DNA of 54,545 bases, taken from NCBI GenBank assembly GCA_028823145.1, contig JAPKCA010000003.1, positions 1-54,545 on the forward strand. The letters run 5' to 3'. This DNA comes from Flavobacteriales bacterium (lineage in GTDB: Bacteria; Bacteroidota; Bacteroidia; Flavobacteriales_D; Sanyastnellaceae). The notes beneath the pieces were generated by a model, which ran no database searches, was not told where the DNA came from, and saw nothing but the letters and a program-made list of their open reading frames with translations. A program made the position numbers and the translations under genes. Of this stretch, positions 52,480-54,545 are shown in pieces. Within the stretch, counting starts at the first letter, position 1; each line of letters starts with the position of its first letter.

Positions 52480-54063
52480 ATGATTCTTCCATTCCGAACC
52501 GTCCAATTCAGCCAGAGAATCCTCATCCTATTGAGCCTACTCACTTTATGGTCCATTTCAAACGCTCAAATCTCCATAAAGCCCCGACAATTAACCACAT
52601 TGGACGCCGCTTTGGCTTCTTCTCAAAAAAACTTCAATCTTCCTTCGCTATCCGTCGCCATTGTACATGAAGGAAAAGTGATTTTCAGCAAATCCTATGG
52701 AGAACGGATGGCTGGATCCGGCCAACTTACCACACCGAACTCCTTGTATGCCGTTGCTTCCAACACCAAGGCATTCACTAGCGCAGCGCTGGCCCAATTG
52801 GTAGATCAAGGTTTGATTGAATGGGATGATCGCGTACAAAAACACTTGCCCTGGTTTGAACTGTACGACCCCTATGTCACCTCTGAAATGCGCATCCGAG
52901 ACTTGTTGTGTCATCGTAGCGGACTCGAAACATTCAGTGGTGATCTGCTCTGGTATGGCTCCAAACTCACGAGTAAAGAAGTTTTGGTCAGTTCAAAACA
53001 CTTGAAGCCCACCAGTCCTTTCCGGACAACATATGGCTACCAGAACCTCATGTTCATGGCTGCAGGTGCAGTCATCGAAAGTGTGACTGAACAACCTTGG
53101 AAGGGCTACATACAACAAGCATTGCTCGATCAAGTAGGAATGCCACAGTCCGTTCTGAGTACGGATGACCTCGAAACGAGATCAGATGTGGCATCACCGC
53201 ACAACGAATTGGAATCTGGGGAACAAATTCCCATCGAGTGGTTGAATTGGGACAACATGGCACCGGCAGGTGCATTGATCAGCAGCACCGAAGAAATGGC
53301 CCGCTGGATGATGGTTCAATTGGACAGCGGTCGGACCGCAACAGATACGTTATGGAGCAGGCAGCGAACCCATGAAATGTGGAGTATGCATACCCCTATC
53401 CCCGTTTCTTCATGGTATCGGAATCGTTTTCCAAGCATGCATTTTAGAGGCTATGGCCTGGGTTGGGAGCTATACACCTTACATGGACGGAAAATGGTTG
53501 CCCACAGTGGAGGATACGATGGCATGATCAGCAGACAAGTTTTAGTGCCCGAAGAAAAACTAGGGATGATCATCATGACCAATGCCAACTCATCCGTCCC
53601 TTGGGGTTGGGGGCATGACGCCATGGGAATGTTACTCGAGGGTAAAAAGGAATCTCCAACCATTGAATTCTTGTTGGAACGAAAACGGTTGGAACCGCAA
53701 AACCGCATCGAAGATGAAGAAGCCCTAATCGCTTCTCGCGTCCCTCAAGCCTCCCCATCTTTTTCATTGGAGAAGTATCAAGGATTGTACCGAGACCCAA
53801 TGTATGGTGATGTCCGTATTACCCAGAATGACAATCGATTGGAGTTTGATTTCATCCCAACGGACCTCTTCAAGGGTTGGTTAGAACCTTGGCATTACGA
53901 CACCTTTCGATTGCACTGGGGAACGCAGATGATGCTTCCCACAGGAATGGCTCAATTCTCCATGAACATGAAAGGTGACGTGGAGTCCTTGGACTTTGAC
54001 GTGCCCAATCCAGACTTTGATTTCACTGAATTGCACTTTGCCCGAGTGGTTGACAGCGAATAG
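52480..54063 (+). CDS. Secreted serine hydrolase of the class C beta-lactamase/PBP4* family
   Basis: A 527-aa exported protein with signal peptide ILILLSLLTLWSISNAQ. The beta-lactamase-like domain (about 35-385) has the SxxK motif in YAVASNTKAFTSAALAQLV, a YxN-type motif at TYGYQNLMFMAAGA, and the third-motif HSGGYDGMISRQ. The C-terminal ~130 residues form a DUF3471-like beta domain. Such enzymes are often peptidases or esterases on envelope substrates and need not confer beta-lactam resistance. Divergent from the DUF2027-Smr gene with no clear -7 box of its own. Confidence 0.9.
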   Translation: MILPFRTVQFSQRILILLSLLTLWSISNAQISIKPRQLTTLDAALASSQKNFNLPSLSVAIVHEGKVIFSKSYGERMAGSGQLTTPNSLYAVASNTKAFTSAALAQLVDQGLIEWDDRVQKHLPWFELYDPYVTSEMRIRDLLCHRSGLETFSGDLLWYGSKLTSKEVLVSSKHLKPTSPFRTTYGYQNLMFMAAGAVIESVTEQPWKGYIQQALLDQVGMPQSVLSTDDLETRSDVASPHNELESGEQIPIEWLNWDNMAPAGALISSTEEMARWMMVQLDSGRTATDTLWSRQRTHEMWSMHTPIPVSSWYRNRFPSMHFRGYGLGWELYTLHGRKMVAHSGGYDGMISRQVLVPEEKLGMIIMTNANSSVPWGWGHDAMGMLLEGKKESPTIEFLLERKRLEPQNRIEDEEALIASRVPQASPSFSLEKYQGLYRDPMYGDVRITQNDNRLEFDFIPTDLFKGWLEPWHYDTFRLHWGTQMMLPTGMAQFSMNMKGDVESLDFDVPNPDFDFTELHFARVVDSE

Positions 54064-54087
54064 GACACTTTCGGAACAGAATATCCG

Positions 54088-54095
54088 TATCTTAG
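54088..54095 (+). promoter_or_regulatory. Candidate -7 box of the endonuclease I gene
   Basis: TATCTTAG, one mismatch from TAnnTTTG, ends 6 nt before the ATG at 54102. A TTTC element about 18-20 nt upstream could be a -33 variant. Confidence 0.38.
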
Positions 54096-54101
54096 ATTGC
54101 C

Positions 54102-54545
54102 ATGTATTTGCCCAACCAACCCCCCTGGTCCGCTTTGTCTCGTCATTGGACGTTGCTGGCAATCGGATGTTTTTTTGCAGTCTCAAGCTTTGCTCAACCC
54201 GCTGTACCGGACAATTTGAACATGGAGCCTTTGCGTGAATGGCTGAATTCCAATTGGTACGAGCCTTTCTTTTCTGATTTGGGTTACAACGGGGCCAGAA
54301 CACAAATGTTTGGCTATACAGATGAGCAAAGTGACTGGATTTATTGCGTGTACACAGGCTTTGAACAACCCGCTGACTTTACCACGTATTTAAATCCCAT
54401 CAACACCGAACACATTGTCCCTCAAAGTTTTTTCGGTTCATTGTCTCCCATGAAATCGGACCTCTTCAACATCCGCCCGTCCTATGAAAATGCCAATTCA
54501 GCACGTGGAAATAGCCCATACGGTGAGGTCACAGATGCGTCAGCG
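54102..54545 (+). CDS. Endonuclease I-type secreted nuclease, 3' truncated by window edge
   Basis: The frame is open for 148 codons from ATG 54102 to the window end, so it is absent from the ORF track. It begins with a signal peptide (HWTLLAIGCFFAVSSFAQPA). The end carries NTEHIVPQSFFGSLSPMKSD and FNIRPSYENANSARGNSPYG, the beta-beta-alpha-metal catalytic core of the endonuclease I/NucM family, with the His of HIVPQS as general base. The related proteins degrade extracellular DNA or RNA and often end in a T9SS domain in Bacteroidota, which cannot be seen here. It follows the serine hydrolase gene by 38 nt. Confidence 0.88.
   Translation, partial: MYLPNQPPWSALSRHWTLLAIGCFFAVSSFAQPAVPDNLNMEPLREWLNSNWYEPFFSDLGYNGARTQMFGYTDEQSDWIYCVYTGFEQPADFTTYLNPINTEHIVPQSFFGSLSPMKSDLFNIRPSYENANSARGNSPYGEVTDASA

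Noticed and set aside
1-54545. CRISPR arrays, transposases, integrases or phage genes
   Set aside because: No regularly spaced repeats and no recognised mobile-element proteins. Gene content is core-like.

Overview
The window is a gene-dense stretch of about 54.5 kb from a member of the Bacteroidota, most likely a marine flavobacterial lineage. The evidence is three secreted proteins with C-terminal Por/type IX secretion (T9SS) sorting domains, DUF4249-type lipoproteins, the DUF5117-type zinc metalloprotease, a long (~314 aa) NusB, the acyl-CoA reductase/ferredoxin divergent pair, the tsaD/TamB divergent pair, almost no Shine-Dalgarno sequences, and promoter boxes of the Bacteroidota type (TTTG ... 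TAnnTTTG). I saw no rRNA, tRNA, CRISPR array, insertion sequence or prophage. It reads as ordinary chromosomal core with small accessory patches.

Layout. 1-4.4 kb: a tight plus-strand run of 3' pepD, surE, a small membrane protein, lpxB and a SpoIID/LytB protein, with 4-nt ATGA overlaps at most junctions. 4.4-7.0 kb: minus-strand DUF4139 protein and DUF4249 lipoprotein. 7.1-15 kb: plus-strand nusB, DUF1573 lipoprotein, yajC, nhaC-type antiporter, uvrA, LOG-family protein and a T9SS cargo protein. 15.0-19.1 kb: a 1371-aa secreted sortilin/BNR-type protein on the minus strand. 19.3-24.6 kb: htpG, a TerB/DnaJ protein and a large zinc metalloprotease, closed by a strong bidirectional terminator. 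24.6-25.3 kb is the largest non-coding stretch. It holds a decayed SRPBCC-family pseudogene and, I infer, a short structured RNA gene with its own promoter and terminator on the minus strand.

25.3-31.0 kb: a LysM protein, two SGNH hydrolases and an MBOAT acyltransferase, translationally coupled, which looks like an envelope or exopolysaccharide O-acylation cassette. 31.0-36.9 kb: a 50-aa lipoprotein missing from the ORF track, a small membrane protein, a carboxypeptidase-regulatory-like protein, meaB coupled to a degenerate histidine-kinase-like membrane protein, hisS, a 25-aa membrane peptide and a WD40 protein. 36.9-41.5 kb: ung, a DEAD/DEAH helicase, an orphan LytS-type kinase and tsaD. 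41.5-49.6 kb: TamB, a T9SS protein, a STAS-like protein, a lipoprotein and acyl-CoA reductase. 49.7-54.5 kb: ferredoxin, two secreted proteins of unknown role, a DUF2027-Smr protein, a serine hydrolase and the 5' part of an endonuclease I gene that runs off the window.

The most noteworthy points are: (i) about eleven transcription-unit starts have a -7-like box TAnnTT(T/C/A/G)(G/C) only 4-7 nt before the start codon, which suggests widespread leaderless mRNAs; (ii) the small RNA candidate near 25.1 kb; (iii) the pseudo-histidine kinase coupled to MeaB; (iv) the MBOAT/SGNH cassette, whose second SGNH protein has an altered block I motif; (v) mini-genes below the ORF cutoff. All functional calls rest on motif recognition by eye, without database searches.
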